Assembly: GCA_050943535.1 (NCBI GenBank)
Contig: JBMNPJ010000003.1
Location: 233,793 to 297,792, forward strand
DNA from: Massiliimalia sp050943535
GTDB lineage: Bacteria > Bacillota > Clostridia > Oscillospirales > Ruminococcaceae
DNA length: 64,000 nt
Reading direction: 5' to 3'
Part shown: positions 34,843-43,467 of the stretch, in pieces
How the letters are laid out: every line of letters starts with the position of its first letter
Position numbering within the stretch: position 1 is the first letter of the stretch
Position numbers and translations under genes: made by a program
Notes under the pieces: model-generated
What the model was told of the DNA's origin: nothing
Databases searched by the model: none
Seen by the model: the letters and a program-made list of their open reading frames with translations, nothing else

Positions 34843-34871
34843 ATTCTATCAGAAAATCAAAAATTTGTCAA
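34843..34871 (-). promoter_or_regulatory. Promoter of the ECF/kinase unit
   Basis: On the minus strand TTGACA (34871-34866) and TAGAAT (34848-34843) are 17 bp apart. Confidence 0.65.
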
Positions 34872-34872
34872 A

Positions 34873-35745
34873 TTATAAGACAGAGGAAATGCTGCGCAGA
34901 TATTCTTTTAATAGTCCGCTAATTTGAGGGTGATGCAGTCCTGCTTCAATGCAGGCTTTTAAAATACCAAATTTATTACCCATATCATAACGGGTTCCTA
35001 CAAAGTCTACACCGATCATACCTTGGGAAACTGCCAGCACCCGCATAGCGTCGGTCAGCTGGTATTCTCCTCCTGCCCCTTTTGGAATCTTTTCCAAAAT
35101 ATCAAAAATTTCAGGAGGAAGCACACAACGCCCCAAAACAGAATAGTTGGAGAATGCCTCTTCTTTGGTAGCGGGTTTTTCCACCATATCGGTCACTTTA
35201 TAAATATTATTTTCTAAAGGCTCTACTTTTAAAGAAGAGTATTTTTTAACCAACTCAAAAGGTTCTTCTTTCATACAAACGCAGGCCAAGCCATATTTTT
35301 CGTACTGATCCAATAACTGTTTGCAGCAGGGGATCTCTCCCATAATGACATCATCCCCATAAAGAACGGCAAAGGGCTCGTTTCCAACAAAGGAGCGGGC
35401 ACAGGATACGGCATGCCCCAGTCCCTTTTGTTCTGACTGGCGTACAAATGTAAAGTTTGCCAAATTGGAAATCCTTAAAATTTCTTCGTATTCTTCATTT
35501 TTACCGCTGGACAGGAGCCGTTCTTCCAATTCCGGGGAACGGTCAAAATGATCTTCAATTGCTGTTTTTCCTCGACTGATTACAATACAAATATCGGTGA
35601 TTCCACTGGCAACAGCTTCTTCTACAATATATTGAATAGAAGGTTTATCTAAAATGGGGATCATTTCTTTGGGGATGGCCTTGGTTGCCGGCAAAACCCG
35701 TGTACCAAATCCTGCCGCAGGAATAACTGCTTTTGTCACTTTCAT
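34873..35745 (-). CDS. galU: UTP-glucose-1-phosphate uridylyltransferase
   Basis: 290 residues, standard for bacterial GalU. The nucleotide-binding start KAVIPAAGFGTRVLPATKAIPKEM, the LYGDDVIMG metal site and VEKPATKEEAFSNYSVLGRCVL are diagnostic. It makes UDP-glucose from UTP and glucose 1-phosphate for cell-surface glycans. AAGGAG lies about 9 bases before the ATG at 35745; an upstream in-frame ATG has no binding site. Confidence 0.95.
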   Translation of the reverse strand: MKVTKAVIPAAGFGTRVLPATKAIPKEMIPILDKPSIQYIVEEAVASGITDICIVISRGKTAIEDHFDRSPELEERLLSSGKNEEYEEILRISNLANFTFVRQSEQKGLGHAVSCARSFVGNEPFAVLYGDDVIMGEIPCCKQLLDQYEKYGLACVCMKEEPFELVKKYSSLKVEPLENNIYKVTDMVEKPATKEEAFSNYSVLGRCVLPPEIFDILEKIPKGAGGEYQLTDAMRVLAVSQGMIGVDFVGTRYDMGNKFGILKACIEAGLHHPQISGLLKEYLRSISSVL

Positions 35746-35863
35746 AAATTTAATCTCCTTCGTCCTTTTCAAAAACGCAAAACGAAAAGCCGTATTTTTC
35801 GAAAAAATCTAATTAATACTATCATCGGAAAAAGGGCAGAAAATATGCGTTCTTTTCTTTTAT

Positions 35864-35892
35864 AGTATAACATGGTTATCATATTTTTTCAA
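35864..35892 (-). promoter_or_regulatory. galU promoter
   Basis: On the minus strand TTGAAA (35892-35887) and TATACT (35869-35864) are 17 bp apart, about 120 bp before the start codon. The rest of the gap to the tRNA promoter at 35971 shows nothing else. Confidence 0.6.
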
Positions 35893-35970
35893 TTATCAGA
35901 AATATCGGTTTAAAACTTTTGGGTAATACTAATAAATCGAAAAAAACAGAAAAAAAATTCAAAAAACTTA

Positions 35971-35999
35971 TTGACTTTTCTCTAAAAGCTTGATATAAT
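35971..35999 (+). promoter_or_regulatory. Promoter of the four-tRNA cluster
   Basis: TTGACT (35971-35976) and TATAAT (35994-35999) with a 17-bp spacer, 58 bp before tRNA-Gly. Confidence 0.8.
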
Positions 36000-36057
36000 A
36001 TAATCCGTCGCCAAGAGGTAAAACAAAAAAGAAAAAACCTCTGGTGTAAATGATAGT

Positions 36058-36131
<74 letters not shown>

Positions 36132-36160
36132 TTTTTTTGCTAAGTGCTTGGCAGCAATAT

Positions 36161-36237
<77 letters not shown>

Positions 36238-36247
36238 TTTTGAATAT

Positions 36248-36325
36248 GGTGGATATAGCGCAGTTGGTTAGCGCGCCAGATTGTGGCTCTGGAGGCCGAG
36301 GGTTCGAATCCCCCTATCCACCCCA
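36248..36325 (+). tRNA. tRNA-His (anticodon GTG)
   Basis: Acceptor GTGGATA/TATCCAC with the extra G at position -1 facing discriminator C, which is the His identity pair. The anticodon is GTG and CCA is encoded. Confidence 0.97.
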
Positions 36326-36331
36326 ACACAA

Positions 36332-36407
36332 TGGGCTATAGCCAAGCGGTAAGGCACTGGACTTTGACTCCAGCATTCCGCTGGTTCGAATCCAGCTAGC
36401 CCAACCA
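36332..36407 (+). tRNA. tRNA-Gln (anticodon TTG)
   Basis: Acceptor TGGGCTA/TAGCCCA, anticodon loop CTTTGAC with anticodon TTG, and an encoded CCA. Confidence 0.96.
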
Positions 36408-36437
36408 AACACAGTACAGTTTGTACTGTGTTTTTTT
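36408..36437 (+). terminator. Terminator after the tRNA cluster
   Basis: AAACACAGTACAG pairs with its complement GTACTGTGTTT, followed by a T-run. Confidence 0.85.
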
Positions 36438-36469
36438 CTTTTTTACGAAACTTTTGTCTTTTATATCAA

Positions 36470-36602
36470 AACGGTTTTTGTAGATACAACGTTGCCCCTT
36501 TCTGTGTGGCCAAAATATGCTGAATGTATGGGACAACAAATGACATTGAGAAAAACTGCTAAGGAAATGGGTATCTCTTTGAAAATATCATTTATGCTTG
36601 TC
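36470..36602 (+). pseudogene. Transposase fragment (IS1595/ISXO2-like N-terminal domain)
   Basis: One frame reads LPLSVWPKYAECMGQQMTLR and then KTAKEMGISLKISF, closely resembling the short HTH-type domain of IS1595-family transposases (WPKYAECM..G.SLRK.AE..GISLKTSF). The rest of the transposase is absent and no inverted repeats were found. The frame runs on without similarity to a stop overlapping the start of the next gene. It lies just after a tRNA cluster, a common insertion zone. Confidence 0.55.
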
Positions 36603-36658
36603 TTGACGAAAGAGGATATTAAAGAAATGAAGCTATTTGTAAATACGGAGATGGAAGT

Positions 36659-37072
36659 ATGAAAAAGAGATATATTGTATTAGGGATTGTCGTTCTGCTG
36701 ATCGTTTTTGGTTTTGTTTGGTGGAATAGCAAAACTGTATTTTTAAAATCCGTGAGTTCAGACAATATAGCTGTTATTACCGTCCGCAATGGACAAACGG
36801 GTCATAGATTTGAAATCAATAACCAAGATGATATTTCATATATTGTAGAAAGTATTCAGTGCCACTCATTTCACAAATCTGGGATTTCTTTGTTTCGGAT
36901 GGGAACATGGCTTACGCTTTCTTTTACCAATGAACACGGAAAAACAGTGAATGAGTTTATCATCAATGATAGTGATGTGATACGAGATGACCCATTTTTC
37001 TATCAAATTGATCATGGAGATATGCAGGATATAATCGACTATTTAACGAATCTTGAAATTAGGGCTGAATAA
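36659..37072 (+). CDS. Membrane-anchored or secreted protein of unknown function
   Basis: 137 residues. Residues 5-22 form one hydrophobic segment (YIVLGIVVLLIVFGFVWW), acting as a signal or N-terminal anchor. The outer domain holds ITVRNGQTGHRFEINNQDDI and MGTWLTLSFTNEHGKTVNEF, resembling small clostridial domains of unknown function near lipoproteins. No catalytic motif is seen. The ATG overlaps the stop of the transposase-relic frame. The ribosome binding site is weak (GGAGATGG). It could be a hitchhiking accessory gene. Confidence 0.65.
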   Translation: MKKRYIVLGIVVLLIVFGFVWWNSKTVFLKSVSSDNIAVITVRNGQTGHRFEINNQDDISYIVESIQCHSFHKSGISLFRMGTWLTLSFTNEHGKTVNEFIINDSDVIRDDPFFYQIDHGDMQDIIDYLTNLEIRAE

Positions 37073-37411
37073 AACGCCCTCTAATTCTGCATCAACACAC
37101 AGGGTTAACGCAGCCAACTATTTTGTGTGGTAAAAAGGGGATGTTCTATATCACATGAAGTCTTTTGATATATAGATAATAAAAAAGAAAATACTTATAA
37201 AAGCGTTTGGGATGCTGTACTTTTGGTGTACAGCATCCTTATTTTATTGTGGAATAAAATAGAAAACTACCGTTTTTTTGAAATATTTTTTTCAAACAGC
37301 ACAATTTTTGGCACAAAAAATACATCTTTTGGCAGGTATTTTGCATGGAATGATGTTATAATACCAATAGAAAAATTCGCTTTCAAAATAGAAAATGGAG
37401 GGAAATAAACT
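37073..37411. other. Intergenic region with terminator, before the sugar-oxidoreductase pair
   Basis: GGATGCTGTAC pairs with GTACAGCATCC (37210-37236), followed by TTATTTTATT: a terminator. Further on, TTATAAT at about 37355 is a probable -10 for the next operon, but no good -35 stands at 17 bp. GGAGGG precedes the start codon. Confidence 0.6.
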
Positions 37412-38617
37412 ATGAAACCAATACGGGTTGCCATGATTGGTGTCGGTGCCATCAGCGGAATTTATCTGCAGAATATTACCAAAACATTTCGGGAAATAGA
37501 ATTGATTGGGGTCTGCGATTTGATTCCAGAACGTGCTGAAAAAGGTGTGGCATATGTAAAAGAAGAACAGGAAAAAGGAGCAAAAGTTGTAACTCCTAAA
37601 ATCTATGAAGACATGTATGCTGCTTTTAATGATCCGGATGTAGATGTTGTTTTAAACTTAACTCGTCCTTATGAACATTATGAAGTAACCAAACAGGCAC
37701 TGCTCCATGGAAAACATGTATTTTCTGAAAAACCATTGGCAGTTGATATGGAAGAAGCTAATGAGCTGGTAGACCTGGCAAAAGAAAAAGGTCTGCATCT
37801 GGGCGGTGCACCGGATACCTTTATGGGTGCTGGCATCCAGACCGCACGTCGTTTGATCGATACTGGTGCAATTGGCGATGTAATTGGTGCTACCTGTGCT
37901 ATGGTTTGTCACGGACATGAAACTTGGCATCCAGACCCAGAATTTTATTATAAACGGGGCGGCGGACCAATGATGGATATGGGTCCTTATTATGTAACCG
38001 CTCTGGTACAGCTTTTGGGTGAAGCAAAAGGGGTTATGGGTATGACCAAACGCTCTTTTGACAAACGTGTGATTACTTCTGAACCTCATTGCGGTGAAAT
38101 CATCGATGTGGATGTAGATACTTATCTGGCAGGAAATATCCTGTTTACAAACGGAGCAATTGCTCAGATTTTCACTACATTTGATGTATATTACAGCCCA
38201 TTTGGTCAAGCTCGTTTTGAAGTTTATGGTACAGAAGGTACCTTGATTGTACCAGACCCAAATACATTTGGCGGTCCGGTTTTGTTGCTCCGTCCGGAAG
38301 ATCGTGCAGCAACTCCAACCACTGACCCTGGTTTGTTGAAACATAATCATGCTTCCTTCTATGAAGGTTATAAAGAAATTCCATTGATGTTTGATTATTG
38401 TGAAAACTCCCGTGCACTGGGTCTGTCCGATATGTGTAAATCTATTCAGACAGGTCGTGACTGGCGTGCAAATTATCAGCAGCAGCACCATGTACTGGAA
38501 ATCTTGACAAGCTTTTCAAAATCCTGTGAATCCGGTAAATATATTCCGCTGACAACCAAGTATACACGTACAGCGCCAATGAAGAACAATCCGGTTCATG
38601 GTATCTTAGACGATTAA
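37412..38617 (+). CDS. Gfo/Idh/MocA family oxidoreductase
   Basis: 401 residues. The N-terminal Rossmann fold starts with VAMIGVGAISGIYLQNI, followed by GVCDLIPERA. The family motif HVFSEKPLAVDMEEA carries the EKP lysine near residue 110. The C-terminal substrate domain includes GGGPMMDMGPYYVTALVQLLG, with the Asp/His-type active site DMGPY. It oxidises or reduces a sugar or cyclitol with NAD(P). Like pckG it uses a narrow, high-expression codon set. It is followed after 19 bp by a TIM-barrel isomerase, so the two act on the same pathway. Confidence 0.9.
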   Translation: MKPIRVAMIGVGAISGIYLQNITKTFREIELIGVCDLIPERAEKGVAYVKEEQEKGAKVVTPKIYEDMYAAFNDPDVDVVLNLTRPYEHYEVTKQALLHGKHVFSEKPLAVDMEEANELVDLAKEKGLHLGGAPDTFMGAGIQTARRLIDTGAIGDVIGATCAMVCHGHETWHPDPEFYYKRGGGPMMDMGPYYVTALVQLLGEAKGVMGMTKRSFDKRVITSEPHCGEIIDVDVDTYLAGNILFTNGAIAQIFTTFDVYYSPFGQARFEVYGTEGTLIVPDPNTFGGPVLLLRPEDRAATPTTDPGLLKHNHASFYEGYKEIPLMFDYCENSRALGLSDMCKSIQTGRDWRANYQQQHHVLEILTSFSKSCESGKYIPLTTKYTRTAPMKNNPVHGILDD

Positions 38618-38636
38618 TTTTTAGGAGGTAACAATT

Positions 38637-39470
38637 ATGATGAAAGTAGCTTATACTGGCTGGACATGGGTAAATAGCCAGGATCCAGAAACCGCAAGAC
38701 GTCAGGTGGAACAATCCTTCCGCGAATGTAAATTCTTGGGTTATGACTATGTAGAAAACTTTGCATTTATTCGGGATTACTATGTAGAAGATCCTCAGGT
38801 GCTGGTAAAATTGGCAGCAGACTGCGGTGTAAATCTGGTAAACTTATACGGTCACTTTACATTTGATATTGAAAATGCCATTAAAGTAGGGAAAGAACAG
38901 ATTGACTTCTTGGCAGAAGTAGGTGGAAAATGGTACAATTGTCAGAACAGCGGCTTTGGCGATGACGGTCCTACAGAACGTCCAACCAATCCAGAAATGA
39001 TTGATAAAATGTGCACAGTTGCCAACGAGCTGGGACGTTACGGAAAAGAAAAAGGCGTTACTTTGTGCTTCCATCCTCACTACGGAACCTGTGTGTTCTC
39101 TCAGTCTGACATTGATTACTTTGCAGAACACACCAATCCAGATTATGTTTCTTTCTGTTTTGATACCGCTCATACCACTCTGGCAGGAATGAATCCAGTT
39201 GATCTGATTCATCAGTACGGCAGCCGTATTGGCTATATCCATCTGAAAGATGTTGATACTTTTGCTCTTTCTAAAGCAGAAGGACCTGCAAAAATGGCAT
39301 CTTTCCGTGCATTGGGTCATGGTACTGTAAACTTCCCGGCAGTAAAAGCTGCTTTGGAAGAAGAAGGATATGATGGCGTTCTGTGCGTAGAATTGGACCG
39401 TCCAGAAGTCTGCAATTTCCATTCTGCAGAAGTTTCCAGAATCTATATTCGTGATGTACTGGGACTGTAA
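38637..39470 (+). CDS. Sugar phosphate isomerase/epimerase (xylose-isomerase-like TIM barrel)
   Basis: 277 residues of the AP-endonuclease-2/xylose-isomerase-like TIM-barrel superfamily. Metal ligands are suggested by CFHPHYGTCV, FCFDTAHTTLAGM, YIHLKDVD and the late CVELDRPE (Glu). Families of this type include IolE, hydroxypyruvate isomerase and 3-keto-sugar epimerases. TAGGAGGT lies 7 bases before the first of two adjacent ATGs. The neighbour is a Gfo/Idh dehydrogenase, suggesting a keto-sugar or inositol-like substrate. Confidence 0.88.
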   Translation: MMKVAYTGWTWVNSQDPETARRQVEQSFRECKFLGYDYVENFAFIRDYYVEDPQVLVKLAADCGVNLVNLYGHFTFDIENAIKVGKEQIDFLAEVGGKWYNCQNSGFGDDGPTERPTNPEMIDKMCTVANELGRYGKEKGVTLCFHPHYGTCVFSQSDIDYFAEHTNPDYVSFCFDTAHTTLAGMNPVDLIHQYGSRIGYIHLKDVDTFALSKAEGPAKMASFRALGHGTVNFPAVKAALEEEGYDGVLCVELDRPEVCNFHSAEVSRIYIRDVLGL

Positions 39471-39502
39471 TCAAATATTAAAATTTTGATATCGTATGAC
39501 TT

Positions 39503-39540
39503 GAGCGTGCTGTTTTACAGCACGCTCGTTGTTTATTTAT
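39503..39540 (+). terminator. Terminator after the oxidoreductase/isomerase pair
   Basis: GAGCGTGCTG pairs with CAGCACGCTC around TTTTA, followed by GTTGTTTATTT. Confidence 0.8.
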
Positions 39541-39705
39541 CTAAATTTTTTGAAACTCTTTGTAGTATTTGCTGATTTTTCATTTTTACAAATATTTTTT
39601 GAAAAATATTTGCCGGGTCAAGTGTATTATAAGTAACAGGTAATATAGATGCAAACGGATTGCATAATCGTTGCACACAATATTGCATTGAGAAAGGAAT
39701 GCTGC

Positions 39706-40503
39706 ATGAAACTTTTGAAATATATGTGGGCTGCTGTAGCAGCAGTGCTGGCAACGGGACTTTTGCTATGCAGCTGTGGAGCATCTGATGCTGGCGGAAA
39801 TACCTCTATCAATGAGAGTGTTTTGGAAAGTGTAAATACGCAGCAATCAGGGGAGAGTGACCAAATCATAGATGGTGCCCTTTCTGGCAACGGATGGTCT
39901 CAAAATGAAAATGGCGAAAAACTGTATTATCAGGACGGTCTGTTTGTAGTAGGTTGGAAACTGTTGGATGGAGAATGGTATTATTTTGATTCTCATGGAA
40001 TTATGCAGACAGGATTAGTAACTTATGATGGAAAGACCTATTATATGGACGAAGACGGAACCATGCATAAAAGCTGGTTGGATTTGGATGGGAAACGTTA
40101 TTACTGCCATTATGAAGACGGATACTTGATGACAGGCTGGATTCGCATTGGCGGAAAATGGTACTATATGGATTCCGATGGCACTATGCATAAAAGCTGG
40201 CTGGATTTAAACGGCAAGCGTTATTACTGCCATTATGAAGATGGATATATGATGACAGGTTGGATTCGCATTAACGGGAAATGGTACTATATGAATCAGG
40301 ATGGTACTATGCATAAAAGTTGGTTGGACTTTGACGGAGACCGTTATTATTGCCATTATGAAGATGGATACATGATGACAGGCTGGATTCGTATCGGCGG
40401 AAAGTGGTATTATATGCAGGGAGACGGAACTATGCTGAAAAATGCTACAGCTCCGGATGGTTCAAAGGTGGGGTCAGACGGTGCCAGAATTGAACCAGAT
40501 TGA
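39706..40503 (+). CDS. Lipoprotein with cell-wall-binding (choline-binding-like) repeats
   Basis: 265 residues. The N-terminus is a lipoprotein signal (basic start, hydrophobic stretch, LLLCSC lipobox near residue 24). A Ser/Asn-rich linker follows, then glucan/choline-binding-type repeats (GWKLLDGEWYYFD, TGWIRIGGKWYYMD). Three copies of a 41-residue unit (DGTMHKSWLDLDGKRYYCHY and onward) start at codons near 40054, 40177 and 40300, exactly 123 bp apart. No enzyme domain is present, so it is probably a surface adhesin or wall-binding protein. The ATG at 39706 follows AAAGGAA. Confidence 0.85.
   Translation: MKLLKYMWAAVAAVLATGLLLCSCGASDAGGNTSINESVLESVNTQQSGESDQIIDGALSGNGWSQNENGEKLYYQDGLFVVGWKLLDGEWYYFDSHGIMQTGLVTYDGKTYYMDEDGTMHKSWLDLDGKRYYCHYEDGYLMTGWIRIGGKWYYMDSDGTMHKSWLDLNGKRYYCHYEDGYMMTGWIRINGKWYYMNQDGTMHKSWLDFDGDRYYCHYEDGYMMTGWIRIGGKWYYMQGDGTMLKNATAPDGSKVGSDGARIEPD
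40054..40422 (+). repeat. Three tandem 123-bp coding repeats
   Basis: Near-identical units begin at 40054, 40177 and 40300, and a degenerate fourth begins at 40423. They encode the 41-residue wall-binding module and differ mainly at third codon positions. Confidence 0.9.
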
Positions 40504-40537
40504 TGTTAACTTTGTTTGTGATGGAGATTTTTTATAG

Positions 40538-40583
40538 AAAGCAGGAGATGGGACGGGAAAAGATGTTCCATCTCCTGCTTTAC
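40538..40583 (+). terminator. Terminator after the repeat lipoprotein gene
   Basis: AAAGCAGGAGATGG pairs with CCATCTCCTGCTTT. Confidence 0.8.
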
Positions 40584-40959
40584 ATTATAATGCAGAAAAG
40601 TGAGGAAAAGACATTTATTCGTAATATAAGGCATTGACAAGCTTCAATTAAAAGATATAATAAAAAATATAATGATTTAAAATGCACTGATAAAAATAGA
40701 AAAATAAGGAATATTTTGGTTAAATAATCCAAATAAAAAATGTGACAGTGTTTTGGGTCTGGTGGGTACATACCCAAATATCACAATGGAATTTGCGTCT
40801 TTCAGACGCAGAATAATAGTATCATTACAATAGAATATCAAAACGTGTGTTTCTCAGTATCATAAGAGAAAAAACAAGACAAAACAATCCAGTTATCGAC
40901 ATAGTCATAGTTATCATTTAAATTACAAATATTGTTTTTACAGCAGAAAGGGTAAGGGG
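40584..40959. other. AT-rich intergenic region before the FadR-type regulator
   Basis: No gene is seen. A hairpin TGCGTC-TTTCA-GACGCA (about 40794-40810) and a related pair of GTTATC/TAGTTATC blocks near 40900-40918 could be regulatory sites. No convincing promoter could be picked. Confidence 0.35.
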
Positions 40960-41646
40960 ATGCGTACAATGAAGCCAATTACAGATCAAGTTCTCGATTA
41001 TTTAAAAAAGGAAATTACATCCGGAACCTGGATGGTTGGCGATAAAATCCCTTCTGAAAATCAGTTGATTCATACGTTAGGCGTAAGCAGAGCAAGCCTT
41101 CGCAGCGCGCTTCATCGCCTTTGTGAAGTGGGGGTTTTAAAAACAATTCATGGCAAGGGCTCTTTTTTGATGGATAATCGGGTAGAAGATGCTCTGGCCG
41201 GAAGAAATACAGTCACAGCTGAGGAGTATAGAAGATTTCGTGAATTGCTGGAATTTCGCATTATTGTGGAAAGTGAAGCCTGTTATCTGGCGGTAAAGAA
41301 TCGGACAGATCAGCTGATTCATGACTTGGAAAGCTGCCTGGAATTAATGAAGCGGTATGATGAGGATCCGGTGCGTTTTGTGGGGGCGGACATGTTATTT
41401 CATAAAGCAATTTCCAGAGCGTCGAATAACCTTTTTATTGCAAAGGTGATGCAGAATTTATTTGAAGAAAGCAAACAGGATCATTGTCAGATGAATCGTG
41501 CTTTTGGATATCAGGATGGTATTTTTTATCATACTAAAATTTTAGAGGCAGTAAGCAAGGGGGATCCAGAAGAGGCAAGATCTTTTATGAGACAGCATCT
41601 TCAAAATGGAATTGAACGGTTAAATCAGTGCCCGATTGAGCCGTAA
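40960..41646 (+). CDS. GntR-family transcriptional regulator, FadR subfamily
   Basis: 228 residues. A winged-helix domain spans about residues 5-72 (QVLDYLKKEITSGTWMVGDK, LGVSRASLRSALHRL, IHGKGSFL). An all-helical FCD effector domain follows (RFRELLEFRIIVESEACYLA, DMLFHKAISRASNNLFI, FYHTKILEAVSKGDPEEAR), whose Asp and His residues usually bind a metal and a carboxylate ligand. Such proteins regulate sugar-acid or carboxylate use. GAAAGGG lies 6 bases before the ATG. It stands alone; its targets are not evident in this window, though the uracil/xanthine permease is next. Confidence 0.9.
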   Translation: MRTMKPITDQVLDYLKKEITSGTWMVGDKIPSENQLIHTLGVSRASLRSALHRLCEVGVLKTIHGKGSFLMDNRVEDALAGRNTVTAEEYRRFRELLEFRIIVESEACYLAVKNRTDQLIHDLESCLELMKRYDEDPVRFVGADMLFHKAISRASNNLFIAKVMQNLFEESKQDHCQMNRAFGYQDGIFYHTKILEAVSKGDPEEARSFMRQHLQNGIERLNQCPIEP

Positions 41647-41689
41647 TGTCAAGTGAGAATGAGAAATATAACGTTAATATGATAGGAAT

Positions 41690-41732
41690 AGAGGAATGCT
41701 GCATGTAAAATGACGCAGCACTCCTTTTTTAT
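41690..41732 (+). terminator. Terminator after the FadR-type regulator
   Basis: AGGAATGCTGC pairs with GCAGCACTCCT, followed by TTTTTT. Confidence 0.8.
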
Positions 41733-41891
41733 TTTGTGCTTAAAAAATTCCTTGGATTTTCCATGTAGATGTGTAGAAAAACGTGGGAAAAAATCGTTTT
41801 TTTTGAGAATATCATTTTGAGTTTAGGTATGATATACTAAGTAACGATTACAGACCGATGTTTGATTTGGTTGGAAAGGTAGGTTTTTGCA

Positions 41892-43190
41892 ATGCAAAAT
41901 CACAAAATTATCGGTGTCCAAGATAAGGTGCCGGTAAAACTGTTAATCCCACTTAGTATCCAGCATATGTTTGCTATGTTTGGTGCATCTGTTTTGGTGC
42001 CATTTATGTTTGGCATTAATCCGGCGATTGTGCTGTTTATGAACGGGATTGGCACACTTTTATTCATTCTGATTACCAAAGGAAAGGCGCCTGCATATTT
42101 AGGTTCCAGTTTTGCGTTTTTAGGCGGCGGTATTATTGTCATTGAGCAATTTGGCTATGAATATGCCTTAGGCGGCTTTGTAGTAGTAGGTGCTTTGGGA
42201 TGTGTACTGTCTTTTATTATTTATAAGTTTGGAACCAAATGGATTGATATTGTACTTCCTCCTGCGGCAATGGGGCCGGTTGTAGCGTTGATTGGTTTGG
42301 AACTGTCTGCTACCGCTGCTAACAATGCTCACATTATCAGTGATGGAACAACTCCTATTGATCCGAAAAATGTAATTGTATTTTTAGTAACCCTGGGAGT
42401 AGCTGTATTTGGTTCTGTTTTGTTCCGTAAGTTTTTGGCGGTAATTCCAGTACTGATTGCCATTATTGCAGGATATATTGCGGCAGTGATAACAGGAATT
42501 GTAAGCTTTGATAATATTGCTGCGGCGCCTCTTTTCTCCATGCCGCAGTTTATGCTGCCAAAGTTTGATATTCAGGCAATTTTGATTTTACTTCCAGTAT
42601 TGCTAGTAACCACGTCAGAACATATTGGTCATCAGGTTGTTACCAGTGAAATTGTGGGAAAAGACTTGTTAAAAGATCCAGGTTTGCACCGTTCTTTGTT
42701 TGCAGATAACTTTTCTACCATGATTTCCGGTTTGATTGGTTCTGTGCCCACTACCACTTATGGGGAAAACATTGGGGTTATGGCAATGACTCGTGTTTAC
42801 AGTGTTCGGGTAATTGGCGGAGCCGCAGTACTGTCTATTATCTGTTCTTTTGTAGGGAAATTGACCGAGCTGATCCGTACTATTCCTGATCCGGTAATTG
42901 GAGGAATTTCCTTTTTACTGTACGGTATGATTGGGGTCTCTGGTATTCGCATTCTGGTAGATTCCAAAGTGGATTTTGGACGTTCCAGAAATATGGCAAT
43001 GACATCTGTTATTTTTGTCACAGGACTTTCTGGAGTATCTATTAGCTTTGGTGCTGTAAAACTTTCTGGGATGGTACTGGCCTGTGTAGTAGGGATGATC
43101 ATGGGACTGTTGTTCTTTGTATTTGATAAGTTCCACTGGACCAATGATTTGGATCAGGCAGAACAACCAGAAACACAGGAAAAACAATAA
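41892..43190 (+). CDS. NCS2-family uracil/xanthine permease
   Basis: 432 residues, about fourteen membrane spans. IPLSIQHMFAMFGASVLVP near the N-terminus, YLGSSFAFLGGGI, LPPAAMGPVVALIGLELS, and TTSEHIGHQVVTSEIVGKDL followed by GLIGSVPTTTYGENIGVMAMT are the hallmark blocks. The conserved Glu of SEHIGH and of TTYGENIG line the base-binding site, as in UraA. It imports uracil (or possibly xanthine) with protons. The binding site is GGAAAGGTAGG. A TATACT at 41833-41838 may be the -10. No pyr or purine genes are adjacent. Confidence 0.92.
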   Translation: MQNHKIIGVQDKVPVKLLIPLSIQHMFAMFGASVLVPFMFGINPAIVLFMNGIGTLLFILITKGKAPAYLGSSFAFLGGGIIVIEQFGYEYALGGFVVVGALGCVLSFIIYKFGTKWIDIVLPPAAMGPVVALIGLELSATAANNAHIISDGTTPIDPKNVIVFLVTLGVAVFGSVLFRKFLAVIPVLIAIIAGYIAAVITGIVSFDNIAAAPLFSMPQFMLPKFDIQAILILLPVLLVTTSEHIGHQVVTSEIVGKDLLKDPGLHRSLFADNFSTMISGLIGSVPTTTYGENIGVMAMTRVYSVRVIGGAAVLSIICSFVGKLTELIRTIPDPVIGGISFLLYGMIGVSGIRILVDSKVDFGRSRNMAMTSVIFVTGLSGVSISFGAVKLSGMVLACVVGMIMGLLFFVFDKFHWTNDLDQAEQPETQEKQ

Positions 43191-43195
43191 TTTGC

Positions 43196-43335
43196 GGCTG
43201 CAGTGGGCAGTGCCCGCCGTAAGCCCACAAAAGAAAGATAAAAAATCTGTCTCCGACAGACGCGGTATTTTATACCGCTGGGTATAAAATACCGCTAAGG
43301 GATAGGCAACAGTCCTGCGGACTTTTGCGCCCCTT
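43196..43335 (+). repeat. GC-rich hairpin-dense intergenic element
   Basis: GCGGTATTTTATACC pairs perfectly with GGTATAAAATACCGC (43262-43296). GTGGGCAGTGCCCGC near 43206-43220 forms a second hairpin and shares its core with the element near 8950. No coding frame crosses it. Its nature is unknown. Confidence 0.4.
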
Positions 43336-43397
43336 AAGAATCCCCAAAAGACAAAAATTTGTGCAACTTTTCTTGTACTATACTTTATCAATAAGCT

Positions 43398-43431
43398 AAG
43401 CCCCCTGCCTTTGATAGGCAGGGGGCTTTTA
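43398..43431. terminator. Strong terminator between the permease and lysozyme genes
   Basis: AAGCCCCCTGCCT pairs with AGGCAGGGGGCTT around TTGAT, followed by T-rich sequence; convergent genes lie on both sides. Confidence 0.85.
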
Positions 43432-43467
43432 TAATTATGTAATCATATCAATAATGTCAAATTACAA

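Noticed and set aside
40054..40500. Regular direct repeats suggesting a CRISPR array
   Set aside because: The repeats are in frame, 123 bp long without spacers, and encode wall-binding modules.
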